Source: Pseudomonas monteilii NBRC 103158 = DSM 14164 (lineage in GTDB: Bacteria; Pseudomonadota; Gammaproteobacteria; Pseudomonadales; Pseudomonadaceae). From it: a stretch of 64,000 nucleotides of DNA. The stretch is from contig NZ_BBIS01000008.1 of the NCBI RefSeq assembly GCF_000730605.1, forward strand, positions 186,001 to 250,000, in the 5' to 3' direction. Under the pieces are notes generated by a model that searched no databases, was not told the origin of the DNA, and saw nothing but the letters and a program-made list of their open reading frames with translations. The position numbers and the translations under genes were made by a program. Of the stretch, positions 47,389 to 58,759 are shown piece after piece (within the stretch, counting starts at the first letter, position 1; each line of letters starts with the position of its first letter).

Positions 47389-50300
47389 ATGACCGATGCG
47401 CGTGAACACCTTGGCTCGAACCCCATCCCTGCGGATTCCATTGATGCCGTGATCGCCAAGCAAATACCGGACTGGATCAGAAAGGCGTCTGTCGAAGCGC
47501 TCAGGGATCTGCACCTTGCCTTGCGTGCGGAGCAGGCGGGTGCAGAACGCGTAAGAGAACTGCTGAAAGGCCTTGCCGGGCTGGTGGAGTTCTCCGCGCC
47601 AAAGCTGGAGAAGCAACTGCAAGCGGAGCACAACATCAACGTGGATGTACGCAAAGCCTCTCTGTGCACGGTGGTGCGAAAGGAATACGCCAGTATGTTT
47701 CCACTGCCCCCCGTTGTGCGCGTTGTGCGTACCGCTTCGGTGCCCCTGTTGTCTGCGGCCCTGCATAACTTCGCCCTGGATGAAGTGCAGGCCCGGCCCC
47801 GGATTCGTCGCCGGCTCGAGGCCCCATCTGGTGCAGTTTTACCTGTCTCTTTCGTGCAGTTTGCCAAGCTAAGCCGTGAACTGGATCTTGGCGGCCTGTA
47901 CCAGAACACACTGCATCAGACTTTGCTGCCCGCCGATGAGCAGGCTCGGCAAAACGTGGCGAACCTGCTTGAAGAGTCTTCCCGCTCAGCCATGGAGGCC
48001 GCTGTGCGTATTGCGGCGCTCAAAGGGCTGATTGATGAGCACACGAGCGTGCAGCTTTTGAGTCTCTGCGACAAGACGGCATCGGGCAGTATGCAAGGCG
48101 TTGAATCGAGCCCGGCTTCACCGAACATGTTCAAGATTCGGCAGCTTTATGTATTGGGCAAATGCGTACACGGAGTGGTGACTGTTGAAGTCAGAGACAG
48201 TAAGGGAGCAATGCGCAATCTGCTGGTGTGGATCCCGGGTGATCCCGTTCAGGCCATTCAGCATTTCCGGTCCTGGGACGGGTTCTATGAGGTATTGGGG
48301 TTGCGTTTGCACGAGGCAGCCTATGCCAGTTTTTTCGGCCGGTTCATCGCCGAGCGTGATCGGATTTCATTCAGTACCCAGCTTGAGGGGCGCAAAGAGA
48401 AAGCCAAGGCTGGCACACCGCTCAGCCTCGATTGTCGAAACCTGGTTGTTGAACTGTCGCTGTTCCGCTACCTGCGGAGCCAGCGTATCGACAAGATTCT
48501 TGATGACGCCAAGGTTCTGGCCATCCCGACCGGCGTCAAGGATGCCGAGTCGCGTAACGCCGAACTGAGATCCTATGCAAGTACCGGATTGGCGTTGCTT
48601 GGCCTGGCTGGTTTTTTTGTCCCGGTGCTGGGTGAGGTCATGCTGGGCATTGCAGCGCTTCAAGTCGCCGACGAAGTCTATGAGGGCTATCAGGATTGGA
48701 AAATCGGTGATCGGCAGGCTGCGCTGGGGCATTTGTTCTCGGTAGCAGAAACGATTGTCGTTGGTGCGGCCCTGGGGGCGGGTGCAACGGCAGGCGCACG
48801 GCTGTTAGAGCGCGTGAGCTTTGTTGATGAATTGATACCGGTAGTGGTTGGCAACGAGCGCCTGAAACTGTGCTCCAGGGACATGAGTGCCTACCGTGTC
48901 GACAGAATGGGTAGCCCGTCGACGGGGCTGGTCTCTATCGATCGCCAGGCTGGGCATCTGCGTTTGTCAGAAGGGGATTTCCAGCTGGCGAGTTCTCGGG
49001 ATCGCAAGGACCTGCTGATCCGCCACCCTACGCGTGAAGATGCCTACCGCCCACTGCTGGAGCGCAATGGCAGTGGTGGTTGGCGCCATGCGCTCGAGCA
49101 ACCTCAGGAATGGCAGGGAGAGCATTTGTTATTGCAGAGGCTGGCGGCCAGGTTCACTGATATCAGCCCAGAGCAGGCTACGGCCGTGCTCGATTGCACA
49201 GGTTTCGATGAGGCGCAGTTACGGCGCTTGAACGTAGAAAACGCGCCCACACCTGCGCGCCTTCAGGATGCGTTGGACCGTTACCGGTTACATGCTGCGC
49301 ATCCTGCGATGGATACCGCTGCTTTCGACATGTTGGTCGCGGCGGCGCAGGAGGCTGAAGAGGTGGAAGATGCTCTACTGCGCCGGCATTTCCCAGGGCT
49401 CAGCGTGCGAGGCGCAAAAGAAATACGTCAGCAAGTGAACAGTGGTGATCTGGAGCTGCTGAATAGCACCGGGCGGGTGTCGCTGGCCATGGCAGAAAGA
49501 GCGCGCTGGTTTCTCCGTGACAGCCGCCTGGACCGAGCCTGCGCGGGCTTGAGGCAAGCATCTGCGGTTAACACCGATACTGAACGATTGGCCTTGGGGT
49601 TGGTACAGGAACTCGCGGCCTGGCCCGATTCGCTTCGCGTCGAGTTACGGGAGGGCTCGCCCGAAGGGGATGTGCTTGGCCGGGTGGGGGCCGAGGTGTC
49701 ACAGCAGGTCATTTGCATCGTGCGCGAGAAACGCCGTTACAGCATTCATGATCTGACGGGGGGCGCTCAAGCTGGCGTGACTACCACCGACAGCCTCATG
49801 AATGCGCTCTTGCTGGTGATGGGGGAAGACCAGAAGTTACTGCTGGGGGATGCAATGCTTAGTGAGTCGCAATTGGTAAACGTGCTGGCAGCTCACGCGC
49901 GCCTTCACCGCGATGTTGCGTCCCGGCTCATTGGGCAAGGACCTGTCCCTGGGGCTGTACGGCCGCCGGTTCGCTTTGCCGATGGTCGGCTTGGCTACCC
50001 GCTGAGTGGGCGAGGGAATGGCCGTGCGCAAGCCAGCAGGCGCGGAATCAGGCAGATTTTTCCCACGCTCAACGATGAGCAGCTGCAGCGCTATGTGTTG
50101 GATGCCATGGCAGCGGGGGCTGACCCGTGGTCACGGTATGAGCGGTTACATGAGCAGTGGATGAGCCTGCGTCAAGGGCTGGCGAGTTGGCGAGCGGAGT
50201 ATGTAAATATTCTCGACCTGCTAAGGCGCAGCAGAGTGGTGAGGGCAATTCGCCGTTGCTGGCGCCGTAAAGCGGGAATGTTGAGCGATGGCACTTACGC

Positions 50301-51813
50301 GCTAGAGATTTGCGCCGAACGGGTGGGCCGCCTGCCTGGCTTGCCGCAGGACATCATGTTCGAGCACGTGACACGACTGGTTATGCGCGATATGGCGTTG
50401 GAGGAAATCGACGCCGATTTCCTCAGGCGTTTTCCAAACCTGAGGGAGCTGGACTTGCGTGACAACCGGTTGTTGTCGATCCCTGCGGGCCTGGAGCATT
50501 TGCCCGAGCTTCGACAACTACGTCTGGACAACAACCAGATCATTTTTGCCCTGGCAGATAACGAGCGGTTGAGGAGGCTGCGTAACCTTGAAGACCTTGA
50601 GATCAACTTCAACCCGTTGGGGATTGCCCCAGAGGTGAGGGGGTTGTTGAACTTGCGGAATGTGGGACTACGCGGAACCGCGCTTGCCGAATTGCCGGAG
50701 AACCTCCAGCAATTGCCATGGCGCGGCCTTGTCGACCTGCGTGAAAACCAGATCCAGCAAGTTAACCAGGATCTGCAAGGCCTGCGGGCGCGCCTGGAAC
50801 AAATGGAGCTGCGTGGCAATCCGTTGGACGAAGCCAGTGAACGCTATGTACAAGCACAGCCGGGCCCGTCCAGCGCGGTGCAACCCGTTGTGGAGGGAAG
50901 CCCGAGCTACCGTGAGCATCTGTTGCAGCAGGCGGAGTTGTCTCAGTGGCTGACGGGGGCAGTCGGTGCGTTGCGGAGTTCGCGTGAGCAGGCATGGCTC
51001 AATTTGCGCAATGAGCCGGGCTCCAGTGACTTCTTTCACTTCCTGCATGACCTTGGCAGTTCGCCAGACTTCTTGAAACACCCGATGTACTACCGGGCAA
51101 GGGTATGGGCCATTATCGAGGCGTGCGAGCAGAACGGTGAGTTACGTGAGCTCATGTTCGCGCAGGCAGGGGGGGTGGCGACCTGTGAAGACCGTGTGCT
51201 TTGGTTGTTTAGCCAACTGGAGGTTCGTGCGCTGGTTCATCGTGAAACGGCGGGCCTTTCGCAGATGCAGAGCGAGAGGGCCTTGGTAAGGTTGGGGCGC
51301 TCGCTGTATCGGTTGCAAGAAGTTGACAGAGCGGCTGCACAAAAGCTCAATCGGCTCAGAGAGGCCTTTGCCAACGAGCCTGCGCGCCTGGAGAGCATCG
51401 ACGACATCGAAACGTATCTTGCCTATCGGGTCGGGCTCGCCGGGCCTTTGCAATTACCGGCTCAGCCGGTGCGCATGCACTACCTGGCAGAGTCGTTGGT
51501 GACCGTTGAAGACATCAATGTCGCCAGGGCTGAAATCCTGTCAGCGGAGAGCGATGTACGGCTTAGGCAGTCACTCGCCGACCAATCCTATTGGCAAGAC
51601 TACTTGCGCAACACGTACTTTCTGCGATTCAGGGCATTGGTAGATGACCAGCGTCTGGCGCTGGAGCATGCCGAAGCGCTTGTAACTGACGGAACGCTCA
51701 GTGAAAACACTTATCTCGAACAGTGCAAGGCACTGACCAAGGAACTGGAAAAGAAAGAACGTGCATTGATCGAGCAACTGACTCAGGAAGCCTTCATGCG
51801 CTGGCAACGCTGA
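47389..51813 (+). CDS. Large LRR effector with C-terminal NEL-type E3 ubiquitin ligase domain
   Basis: 1474 residues; AGGAGG (47375-47380) lies 8 bases before ATG. Order: about 390 N-terminal residues like the uncharacterised N-terminal domain common in large Pseudomonas 'dermonecrotic toxin-like' proteins; hydrophobic helices at about 394-425 (LALLGLAGFFVPVLGEVMLG) and 449-475 (AETIVVGAALGAGATAGARL); a long linker; leucine-rich repeats at about 997-1145 (LRELDLRDNRLLSIPAGLEH, LRQLRLDNNQI); then a NEL domain to the end. Catalytic Cys1266 lies in ATCEDRVLWLFSQLE, the CxD motif of IpaH/SspH ligases, which transfer ubiquitin to host proteins. No signal peptide and no secretion genes nearby; delivery route unknown. 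Composition is less GC-rich than neighbours, suggesting transfer. Confidence 0.9.
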   Translation: MTDAREHLGSNPIPADSIDAVIAKQIPDWIRKASVEALRDLHLALRAEQAGAERVRELLKGLAGLVEFSAPKLEKQLQAEHNINVDVRKASLCTVVRKEYASMFPLPPVVRVVRTASVPLLSAALHNFALDEVQARPRIRRRLEAPSGAVLPVSFVQFAKLSRELDLGGLYQNTLHQTLLPADEQARQNVANLLEESSRSAMEAAVRIAALKGLIDEHTSVQLLSLCDKTASGSMQGVESSPASPNMFKIRQLYVLGKCVHGVVTVEVRDSKGAMRNLLVWIPGDPVQAIQHFRSWDGFYEVLGLRLHEAAYASFFGRFIAERDRISFSTQLEGRKEKAKAGTPLSLDCRNLVVELSLFRYLRSQRIDKILDDAKVLAIPTGVKDAESRNAELRSYASTGLALLGLAGFFVPVLGEVMLGIAALQVADEVYEGYQDWKIGDRQAALGHLFSVAETIVVGAALGAGATAGARLLERVSFVDELIPVVVGNERLKLCSRDMSAYRVDRMGSPSTGLVSIDRQAGHLRLSEGDFQLASSRDRKDLLIRHPTREDAYRPLLERNGSGGWRHALEQPQEWQGEHLLLQRLAARFTDISPEQATAVLDCTGFDEAQLRRLNVENAPTPARLQDALDRYRLHAAHPAMDTAAFDMLVAAAQEAEEVEDALLRRHFPGLSVRGAKEIRQQVNSGDLELLNSTGRVSLAMAERARWFLRDSRLDRACAGLRQASAVNTDTERLALGLVQELAAWPDSLRVELREGSPEGDVLGRVGAEVSQQVICIVREKRRYSIHDLTGGAQAGVTTTDSLMNALLLVMGEDQKLLLGDAMLSESQLVNVLAAHARLHRDVASRLIGQGPVPGAVRPPVRFADGRLGYPLSGRGNGRAQASRRGIRQIFPTLNDEQLQRYVLDAMAAGADPWSRYERLHEQWMSLRQGLASWRAEYVNILDLLRRSRVVRAIRRCWRRKAGMLSDGTYALEICAERVGRLPGLPQDIMFEHVTRLVMRDMALEEIDADFLRRFPNLRELDLRDNRLLSIPAGLEHLPELRQLRLDNNQIIFALADNERLRRLRNLEDLEINFNPLGIAPEVRGLLNLRNVGLRGTALAELPENLQQLPWRGLVDLRENQIQQVNQDLQGLRARLEQMELRGNPLDEASERYVQAQPGPSSAVQPVVEGSPSYREHLLQQAELSQWLTGAVGALRSSREQAWLNLRNEPGSSDFFHFLHDLGSSPDFLKHPMYYRARVWAIIEACEQNGELRELMFAQAGGVATCEDRVLWLFSQLEVRALVHRETAGLSQMQSERALVRLGRSLYRLQEVDRAAAQKLNRLREAFANEPARLESIDDIETYLAYRVGLAGPLQLPAQPVRMHYLAESLVTVEDINVARAEILSAESDVRLRQSLADQSYWQDYLRNTYFLRFRALVDDQRLALEHAEALVTDGTLSENTYLEQCKALTKELEKKERALIEQLTQEAFMRWQR

Positions 51814-51823
51814 CTGGGCGTAT

Positions 51824-51854
51824 CGGCGCGGTGCATTGCTCATGCATCGCGCCG
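51824..51854. terminator. Hairpin between the NEL effector and glpD
   Basis: CGGCGCGGTGCAT (51824-51836) pairs with ATGCATCGCGCCG (51842-51854), one G-U pair, between convergent stops (51813 and 51862). Likely bidirectional. Confidence 0.65.
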
Positions 51855-51861
51855 AGTCAAC

Positions 51862-53409
51862 TCATGCAGCCTGATCGCCAACCGACACGTTGCAGGCGGT
51901 TTCCTTTAGATAGTCTTTCAGCGTTTCTTGTTCACTTGCCGAGGTGAACAAGCCCAGCTTGGTGCGCCGCCAGAGAATATCGTCGGCACTGATTGCCCAT
52001 TCTTGCTTACGCAAATAATCGACTTCCCGGCTGAACAGCCCGCCACCGATGGCCTGGCCCAAATCGTCTGGCCCGCTGACGCCGTCCAGCAAGCTCCAGA
52101 CGCGGCTGCCATAGGTCACGGCCCAGCGCTTTGCAATGTCTACCGGCAACCAGCCATTGCGGGCAAGGATGGCATCGACCAATGCTTGGACGGTTGTCAT
52201 GTTTTCGCCACCTGGCAAGGTAGCTTCGGCAGTCCAGCTGTCGCGCATCTGGGTGAAGAATGGCTTGAGCTCCACCATGGCCGACTCGGCCAGTTTGCGG
52301 TAGGTAGTCAACTTGCCACCGAACACTGACAACAACGGTGCTTCGCCATCGGCGGCAGACAATGCCAAGGTGTAGTCGCGGGTCACCGCAGATGGGTTAT
52401 CAGACTCGTCGTTGCACAGCGGACGCACGCCGGAATAGGTGTGCAGGATGTCGGCGCGGCTGAGTTGATGGTTGAAGTGTTCGTTCACGACCTTCAACAG
52501 GTAGTCGGTTTCCTGCTCGGTAATCGCCACCTTGGCCGGGTCTGCGCTGTATTCGCGGTCGGTGGTACCGATCAGGGTGAAGCGATCCAGGTAGGGGATG
52601 CAGAAGACGATGCGTTGGTCTTCGTTCTGCAGGATATAGGCATGCTCGCCCTCATACAGGCGCGGGACGATGATGTGGCTGCCCTGGATCAGGCGGATGC
52701 CGTAGGGCGCATCAAGCTTTAGGTCGTCCTTGATGAAGCTGGCGACCCATGGGCCGGCGGCGTTCACCAGGGCGCGGGCGCGAATGGTCTGCAGGCTGCC
52801 ATCGGCGTGTTGCAGCGACACCTCCCACAGGCCATCGACGCGCTCGGCGCGCAGGCAACGGGTGCGGGTGCGCACGTGCGCGCCATGTTCGCGAGCTGCC
52901 ATGGCGTTCAGCACCACCAGGCGGGCGTCGTCCACCGCGCAATCGGCGTATTCGAAACCGCGGGTGATGGCCGGCTTGAGCGGGTAGCCCGGGCCGAAGC
53001 GCAGGCTGCGCGAGGCACCCAGGCGCTTGCGCTTGCCCAGGTGGTCATACAGGAACAGGCCTGCACGAATCATCCACGCCGGGCGCAGGTGCGGGCGGTG
53101 TGGCAAAACAAAGCGCATCGGTTTGACGATGTGCGGTGCCTTGGCCAGCAGCACTTCACGTTCAGCCAGCGCTTCACGCACCAGGCGGAACTCGTAGTGC
53201 TCCAGGTAGCGCAGGCCGCCGTGGATCAATTTGCTGCTGGCTGACGAGGTGTGTTGGGCCAGGTCGTCCTTCTCGCAAAGAAATACCTTCAGGCCACGCC
53301 CAGCGGCGTCGGCAGCGATGCCCACGCCATTGATGCCACCGCCGATCACGGCGAGGTCATAGCAGTCGGCGAGTGGGGGCTGGGACGAAACGGGCTGGGA
53401 CACGGGCAA
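51862..53409 (-). CDS. glpD: Aerobic glycerol-3-phosphate dehydrogenase
   Basis: Membrane-associated flavoenzyme oxidising glycerol 3-phosphate to dihydroxyacetone phosphate with quinone reduction. 515 residues. FAD motif DLAVIGGGINGVGIAADAAG at about 18-37, then the family segments TSSASSKLIHGGLRYLEHYE and SVFGGKLTTYRKLAE. A GlpR-type operator lies 38-55 bases upstream. Separate unit within the glp cluster, downstream of glpR in the same direction. Confidence 0.96.
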   Translation of the reverse strand: MPVSQPVSSQPPLADCYDLAVIGGGINGVGIAADAAGRGLKVFLCEKDDLAQHTSSASSKLIHGGLRYLEHYEFRLVREALAEREVLLAKAPHIVKPMRFVLPHRPHLRPAWMIRAGLFLYDHLGKRKRLGASRSLRFGPGYPLKPAITRGFEYADCAVDDARLVVLNAMAAREHGAHVRTRTRCLRAERVDGLWEVSLQHADGSLQTIRARALVNAAGPWVASFIKDDLKLDAPYGIRLIQGSHIIVPRLYEGEHAYILQNEDQRIVFCIPYLDRFTLIGTTDREYSADPAKVAITEQETDYLLKVVNEHFNHQLSRADILHTYSGVRPLCNDESDNPSAVTRDYTLALSAADGEAPLLSVFGGKLTTYRKLAESAMVELKPFFTQMRDSWTAEATLPGGENMTTVQALVDAILARNGWLPVDIAKRWAVTYGSRVWSLLDGVSGPDDLGQAIGGGLFSREVDYLRKQEWAISADDILWRRTKLGLFTSASEQETLKDYLKETACNVSVGDQAA

Positions 53410-53446
53410 GGCCTCCTGGTGCTGTTTACATCGAATATGAACATTG

Positions 53447-53464
53447 ATGTTCGTTTTCGAAAAT
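53447..53464 (-). promoter_or_regulatory. GlpR operator of glpD
   Basis: ATGTTCG-TTTT-CGAAAAT matches the GlpR consensus ATGTTCG-WTAW-CGAACAT at 13 or so of 18 positions, with exact 7-4-7 spacing. An adjoining GAACAT-TG-ATGTTC palindrome (53439-53452) adds a second half-site. Confidence 0.7.
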
Positions 53465-53549
53465 ACTAGCGCAACAGAAAGCCGGTCGCCAGTCAGTCTT
53501 TATAGAAAAAACTGATCAGATGACAATAAAGTGAACATTTACGAAAATA

Positions 53550-53570
53550 GCGGGCCGCTTGGCAGCCCGC
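53550..53570 (-). terminator. Hairpin after glpR
   Basis: GCGGGC and GCCCGC flank a 9-base loop 8 bases beyond the glpR stop. Short stem and no T-tract, so a weak terminator at most. Confidence 0.4.
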
Positions 53571-53577
53571 AGGCGGC

Positions 53578-54333
53578 TCAAACCACCTCGAGGCGGATCT
53601 TGTACTGGTTGAGCAGTTGGGTGAGGGTGGTCGTTGGCGCCTGGTCGGTTACCAGGCAATCGACCAGGCTGATTGAGCCCAGACGCACCATGGCATTGCG
53701 CCCGAACTTGCTGGAGTCGGCGGCAAGGATCACTTGCCGGGCATTGGCGATGATGGCCTGAGATACCCGCACTTCCTGATAGTCGAAGTCGAGCAGGCTG
53801 CCGTCTTCATCGATGCCGCTGATGCCGACCAAGGCGAAGTCGACCTTGAACTGGTTGATGAAGTCGACACTGGCCTGGCCGACCACCCCGCCATCGCGGC
53901 GTACCGTGCCACCGGCCACCAGCACTTCGAAGTCATCCTTGGCGGCGAGGATCGCAGCCACATGCAGGTTATTGGTGATGACCTTCAGGTGGTTGTGATT
54001 GAGCAGTGCCCGGGCGATGGATTCGGTGGTGGTGCCAATGTTGATGAACACCGAAGCATGGTCGGGAATCTGCCGGGCTACGGCTTCGGCGATGCGTTGC
54101 TTTTCGTCGCGCATCTGGTCGGCACGCATGGCGTAAGCGGTGTTTTCCACGCTCGAGTCGTAGGCCGCGCCACCGTGGTAGCGACGTAGCAAATTGAGTT
54201 CGGCCAGCTGGTTGATATCACGGCGGATGGTTTGCGGTGTCACGACAAACAGCTGCGCCATTTCTTCGATACTGACGTAACCGCGCTCACGCACCAGTTC
54301 GAGGATTTGTTGTTGGCGGGGGGGCAGATTCAT
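53578..54333 (-). CDS. glpR: Glycerol-3-phosphate regulon repressor GlpR (DeoR family)
   Basis: 251 residues. N-terminal DeoR helix-turn-helix ([20 protein letters not shown], then [12 protein letters not shown]) and a sugar-phosphate binding C-terminal domain with [15 protein letters not shown] and [14 protein letters not shown]. Represses glp genes until glycerol 3-phosphate binds. It sits between glpK and glpD in the order glpF-glpK-glpR-glpD. Confidence 0.95.
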   Translation of the reverse strand: MNLPPRQQQILELVRERGYVSIEEMAQLFVVTPQTIRRDINQLAELNLLRRYHGGAAYDSSVENTAYAMRADQMRDEKQRIAEAVARQIPDHASVFINIGTTTESIARALLNHNHLKVITNNLHVAAILAAKDDFEVLVAGGTVRRDGGVVGQASVDFINQFKVDFALVGISGIDEDGSLLDFDYQEVRVSQAIIANARQVILAADSSKFGRNAMVRLGSISLVDCLVTDQAPTTTLTQLLNQYKIRLEVV

Positions 54334-54408
54334 GGGGCGGTCCTTTGGGGCTGCCGGACAAATTCTGCAATGATGCCGTAGGACGCGGATGACGGCCAGT
54401 AGACGATT

Positions 54409-54427
54409 GGGGCCGCGTGGCGGCCCC
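54409..54427 (-). terminator. Hairpin after glpK
   Basis: GGGGCCGC-GTG-GCGGCCCC lies 9 bases past the glpK stop. No T-tract follows. Confidence 0.55.
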
Positions 54428-54435
54428 GATAGGCA

Positions 54436-55962
<1,527 letters not shown>

Positions 55963-55986
55963 TCAGGGCTGGGCGTGATGCCGGCA

Positions 55987-56838
55987 TCAACTGGCTTGAG
56001 TATCGCCCTGGCGGATGTCATTTGTCTCAGGGTTCGCGGCAGGTGCCGTTGGCAAGTTGCGGGCGATAAGGCCGCGATAGGTCGCAGCACCCACGCAGGC
56101 GCCAAGGATTGGTGCGAACACCGGAACCAGGAAATAAGGAATATCCCGCCCGCCAGTGAAGGCGATTTCGCCCCAGCCGGCCAGGAAGGTCATGAGTTTT
56201 GGCCCGAAGTCGCGGGCCGGGTTCATCGCAAAGCCGGTCAAGGGGCCCATGGCACTGCCGATCACGGCAATCAGCAGGCCGATCAGCAGCGGTGCCATGG
56301 CTCCGCGTGGGAGGCCGTTGTTGTCGTCGGTCAGGGCCATGATCACGGCCATCAGGATGGCGGTGATCACCACTTCCACCAGAAATGCCTGGCCGGTGGA
56401 CAGCGACGGGTGTGGGTAGGTGGAGAATACCGAGGCCAGCTCCAGGCTGGCTTCGCTACCGCGCAACATGGCGTGGGCCTGTTCGAAATCGAAGAACAGG
56501 TTGCTGTACAGGGTATACACCAGCGCTGCCCCACAGAACGCGCCGCACACCTGGGCCAGCATGTAGAAGGGCAGCTTGCGCTTGTCGAAACCGGCAAACA
56601 GGGTGAGGGCGATGCTCACGGCCGGGTTCAGGTGCGCGCCGGAAATGCCGGCGGTGAGGTAGATCGCCATGCTCACGCCGACGCCCCAGATGATACTGAT
56701 TTCCCATAGGCCGAAGCTGGCGCCGGCGACCTTGAGGGCGGCAACGCAGCCGGTACCGAAAAAGATCAACAGGGCGGTGCCGAGAAACTCGGCCAGGCAT
56801 TGGCTGGACAGCGTGGGTTGGCGTAGAGCAGTCGTCAT
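55987..56838 (-). CDS. glpF: Glycerol facilitator (aquaglyceroporin)
   Basis: 283 residues from ATG 56838 (MTTALRQPTLSSQCLAEFLG); an open frame upstream is not part of the family. Six helices and the two pore loops with NPA motifs: ISGAHLNPAVSIAL and GFAMNPARDFGPKL, the latter followed by Asp as in glycerol channels. First gene of glpFK, with a GlpR-type box upstream. Confidence 0.95.
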   Translation of the reverse strand: MTTALRQPTLSSQCLAEFLGTALLIFFGTGCVAALKVAGASFGLWEISIIWGVGVSMAIYLTAGISGAHLNPAVSIALTLFAGFDKRKLPFYMLAQVCGAFCGAALVYTLYSNLFFDFEQAHAMLRGSEASLELASVFSTYPHPSLSTGQAFLVEVVITAILMAVIMALTDDNNGLPRGAMAPLLIGLLIAVIGSAMGPLTGFAMNPARDFGPKLMTFLAGWGEIAFTGGRDIPYFLVPVFAPILGACVGAATYRGLIARNLPTAPAANPETNDIRQGDTQAS

Positions 56839-57141
56839 GTATGACCTCGTTTTTTTTGTTGTGAGGCGCGTGGCGCTCGACAGCAAAGCCCGGTGTCTAT
56901 CCCCATTGACCCCGGGCAGATGTAGGAAATGCACCTTATAAGTGCACCATTTATTCAGAAACGAAAAAATATAGACAAGAAACGCTGATGTCAAAGGTCG
57001 AAAGTGAACGACCAGTCACGATATGGCCGCTAAAATCAGCCTCGGATCCCCGTGCTAGAGGTGCCCAATTGCGGTGCGCTGGCTGGGATGTGGGAATTGT
57101 CCTAAAGTAGCCGCCGAGCCGTCCAAGACCGGAGCCCCTGC
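56839..57141. promoter_or_regulatory. glpF-ybaK divergent intergenic region with GlpR-like box
   Basis: About 300 bases. TTATTCA-GAAA-CGAAAAA at 56951-56968 has the 7-4-7 layout of a GlpR operator (left arm 4 of 7, right arm 5 of 7 matches), 113-130 bases upstream of the glpF ATG, implying a long leader. The ybaK promoter should lie in 57050-57140; no clear elements. No gene. Confidence 0.5.
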
Positions 57142-57612
57142 ATGACCCCCGCCCTAGACCTGTTGAAGAAGCACCGTGCCGAGCACCGCGTACACAGTTA
57201 TGAGCATGACCCCAAGTCGGCATCCTACGGCCTGGAGGCAGCAGAAAAGCTGGGGCTCGACCCGCAGCAGGTGTTCAAGACGTTGCTGGCGAGCAGCGAG
57301 AAGGGGGAGTTGCTGGTGGCGGTGGTGCCCGTGGTGGGCACTTTGGACCTGAAGGCCCTGGCCCATGCTGCCGGGGTGAAGAAGTGCGAAATGGCCGACC
57401 CTGCGGTGGCGCAACGTGCCACGGGTTATCTGGTCGGTGGGATCAGCCCGTTGGGGCAGAAGAAACGTCTGCGGACGTTCATTGATGATTCAGCGCAAAA
57501 CTTTGCAACCATCCATGTCAGTGCTGGCCGGCGTGGGCTGGAAGTGGAGTTGGCCGCAGCGGTGCTGGCCGAGCATACCCAGGGCAAGTTTGCCGGGATC
57601 GGTCGAGGCTGA
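57142..57612 (+). CDS. ybaK: Cys-tRNA(Pro)/Cys-tRNA(Cys) deacylase YbaK
   Basis: Trans-editing enzyme that hydrolyses mischarged Cys-tRNA(Pro). 156 residues. The YbaK/ProX fold shows [20 protein letters not shown] with the conserved Lys in VFKTL, and [20 protein letters not shown] with the GGISP motif. Monocistronic, convergent with the ABC ATPase gene. Confidence 0.93.
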   Translation: MTPALDLLKKHRAEHRVHSYEHDPKSASYGLEAAEKLGLDPQQVFKTLLASSEKGELLVAVVPVVGTLDLKALAHAAGVKKCEMADPAVAQRATGYLVGGISPLGQKKRLRTFIDDSAQNFATIHVSAGRRGLEVELAAAVLAEHTQGKFAGIGRG

Positions 57613-57617
57613 GTATC

Positions 57618-57638
57618 TGGGGCCGCAAAGCGGCCCCA
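57618..57638. terminator. Hairpin between ybaK and ABC ATPase gene
   Basis: TGGGGCCGC-AAA-GCGGCCCCA between convergent stops (57612 and 57650); probably bidirectional, without a T-tract. Confidence 0.65.
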
Positions 57639-57649
57639 AGGATCTAAAG

Positions 57650-58759
57650 TCAGGTCGCCGAACTGTATCGACGCACGCCATTCTCCTGCCGAAGCAATTG
57701 CGCCGCCACACTGCCCGGCACCGGGAACAGCACCAGGTGATCGGCCTTCACCGCGATCCCCACATCCCCACCCACCTGATGGTCGACATGGCTGGGGAAA
57801 ATCGCCTCCAGCTGGCTGCCAGTCGGCAGTTGCAGGCGATACAAGGTCGATGCCCCCAGGAAACTTTTGCCCACGATAGCCGCCCTCAGCGGGCTGTCCG
57901 GCGCATACACGATATCGTCCGGGCGCAGCAGCACATCCACCGAGCTACCTGGCGCCATGATGTAGGCACGGTTGCCGCGCAGTTCACCCAGCTCGGTATT
58001 GACGGCCTCGTGGCTGCTCATCTGTCCCCGGATGAAGTACCCCTGGCCGATGAAGCTGGCCACGAACGGTGTTTGTGGCTCGTGGTAAAGGTTGTAGGGC
58101 GTGTCCCACTGCTCCAGACGTCCTTCCTTGAACACGCCCACCTGATCGCTGACGGCAAACGCTTCTTCCTGGTCATGGGTCACCAGGATGGCGCTGGTGC
58201 CGCGGCTTTTGAGAATATCGCGAACCTCGTGGCTCAGGCGCCGACGCAGCTCCACGTCAAGGTTGGAGAACGGTTCGTCGAGCAGCAGCAACTGTGGCTC
58301 TGGCGCCAGTGCGCGCGCCAAAGCGACCCGTTGCTGCTGGCCACCAGACAGCTCATGCGGGTAACGCCCGCCCAGGCCGCTCAGCTTGACCAGTTCGAGC
58401 ATCTCTTCGATTACGGCGGCCTGGCGCGGGTGCTTGGCGATGCCAAACGCAATGTTCTGCGCCACGGTCAGGTGCGGGAACAGCGCGTAGTCCTGGAACA
58501 CCATGCCGATGCGGCGCTTTTCCGGGGCCAGGGTGAAGCCGGCGCGGGAAATGACTTCGCCGGCCAGCTGGATTTCACCGTCATGCACCGGCTCGAAGCC
58601 GGCAATGGCGCGCAGGGTGGTGGTTTTGCCACAACCGGATGAACCCAGCAGGCAACCGATGTCGCCTGCGTTCAGGTGCAGGTTGAGGTTCTGGACGATG
58701 CGCTGGTCGCCATAGCCGCAGGCGAGGTTGCGCAAGTTGAGCAATAGGGGTTGACTCAT
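57650..58759 (-). CDS. ABC transporter ATP-binding protein (FbpC/PotA type), no permease nearby
   Basis: 369 residues. Walker [10 protein letters not shown], signature [16 protein letters not shown], Walker [13 protein letters not shown], then a C-terminal OB/TOBE domain ([20 protein letters not shown]). The type serves ferric iron, polyamine, sulfate or sugar importers; the substrate cannot be told. The start codon overlaps the argF stop (ATGA), so it is translated from argF mRNA, yet the window has no matching permease or binding protein. Confidence 0.88.
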   Translation of the reverse strand: MSQPLLLNLRNLACGYGDQRIVQNLNLHLNAGDIGCLLGSSGCGKTTTLRAIAGFEPVHDGEIQLAGEVISRAGFTLAPEKRRIGMVFQDYALFPHLTVAQNIAFGIAKHPRQAAVIEEMLELVKLSGLGGRYPHELSGGQQQRVALARALAPEPQLLLLDEPFSNLDVELRRRLSHEVRDILKSRGTSAILVTHDQEEAFAVSDQVGVFKEGRLEQWDTPYNLYHEPQTPFVASFIGQGYFIRGQMSSHEAVNTELGELRGNRAYIMAPGSSVDVLLRPDDIVYAPDSPLRAAIVGKSFLGASTLYRLQLPTGSQLEAIFPSHVDHQVGGDVGIAVKADHLVLFPVPGSVAAQLLRQENGVRRYSSAT

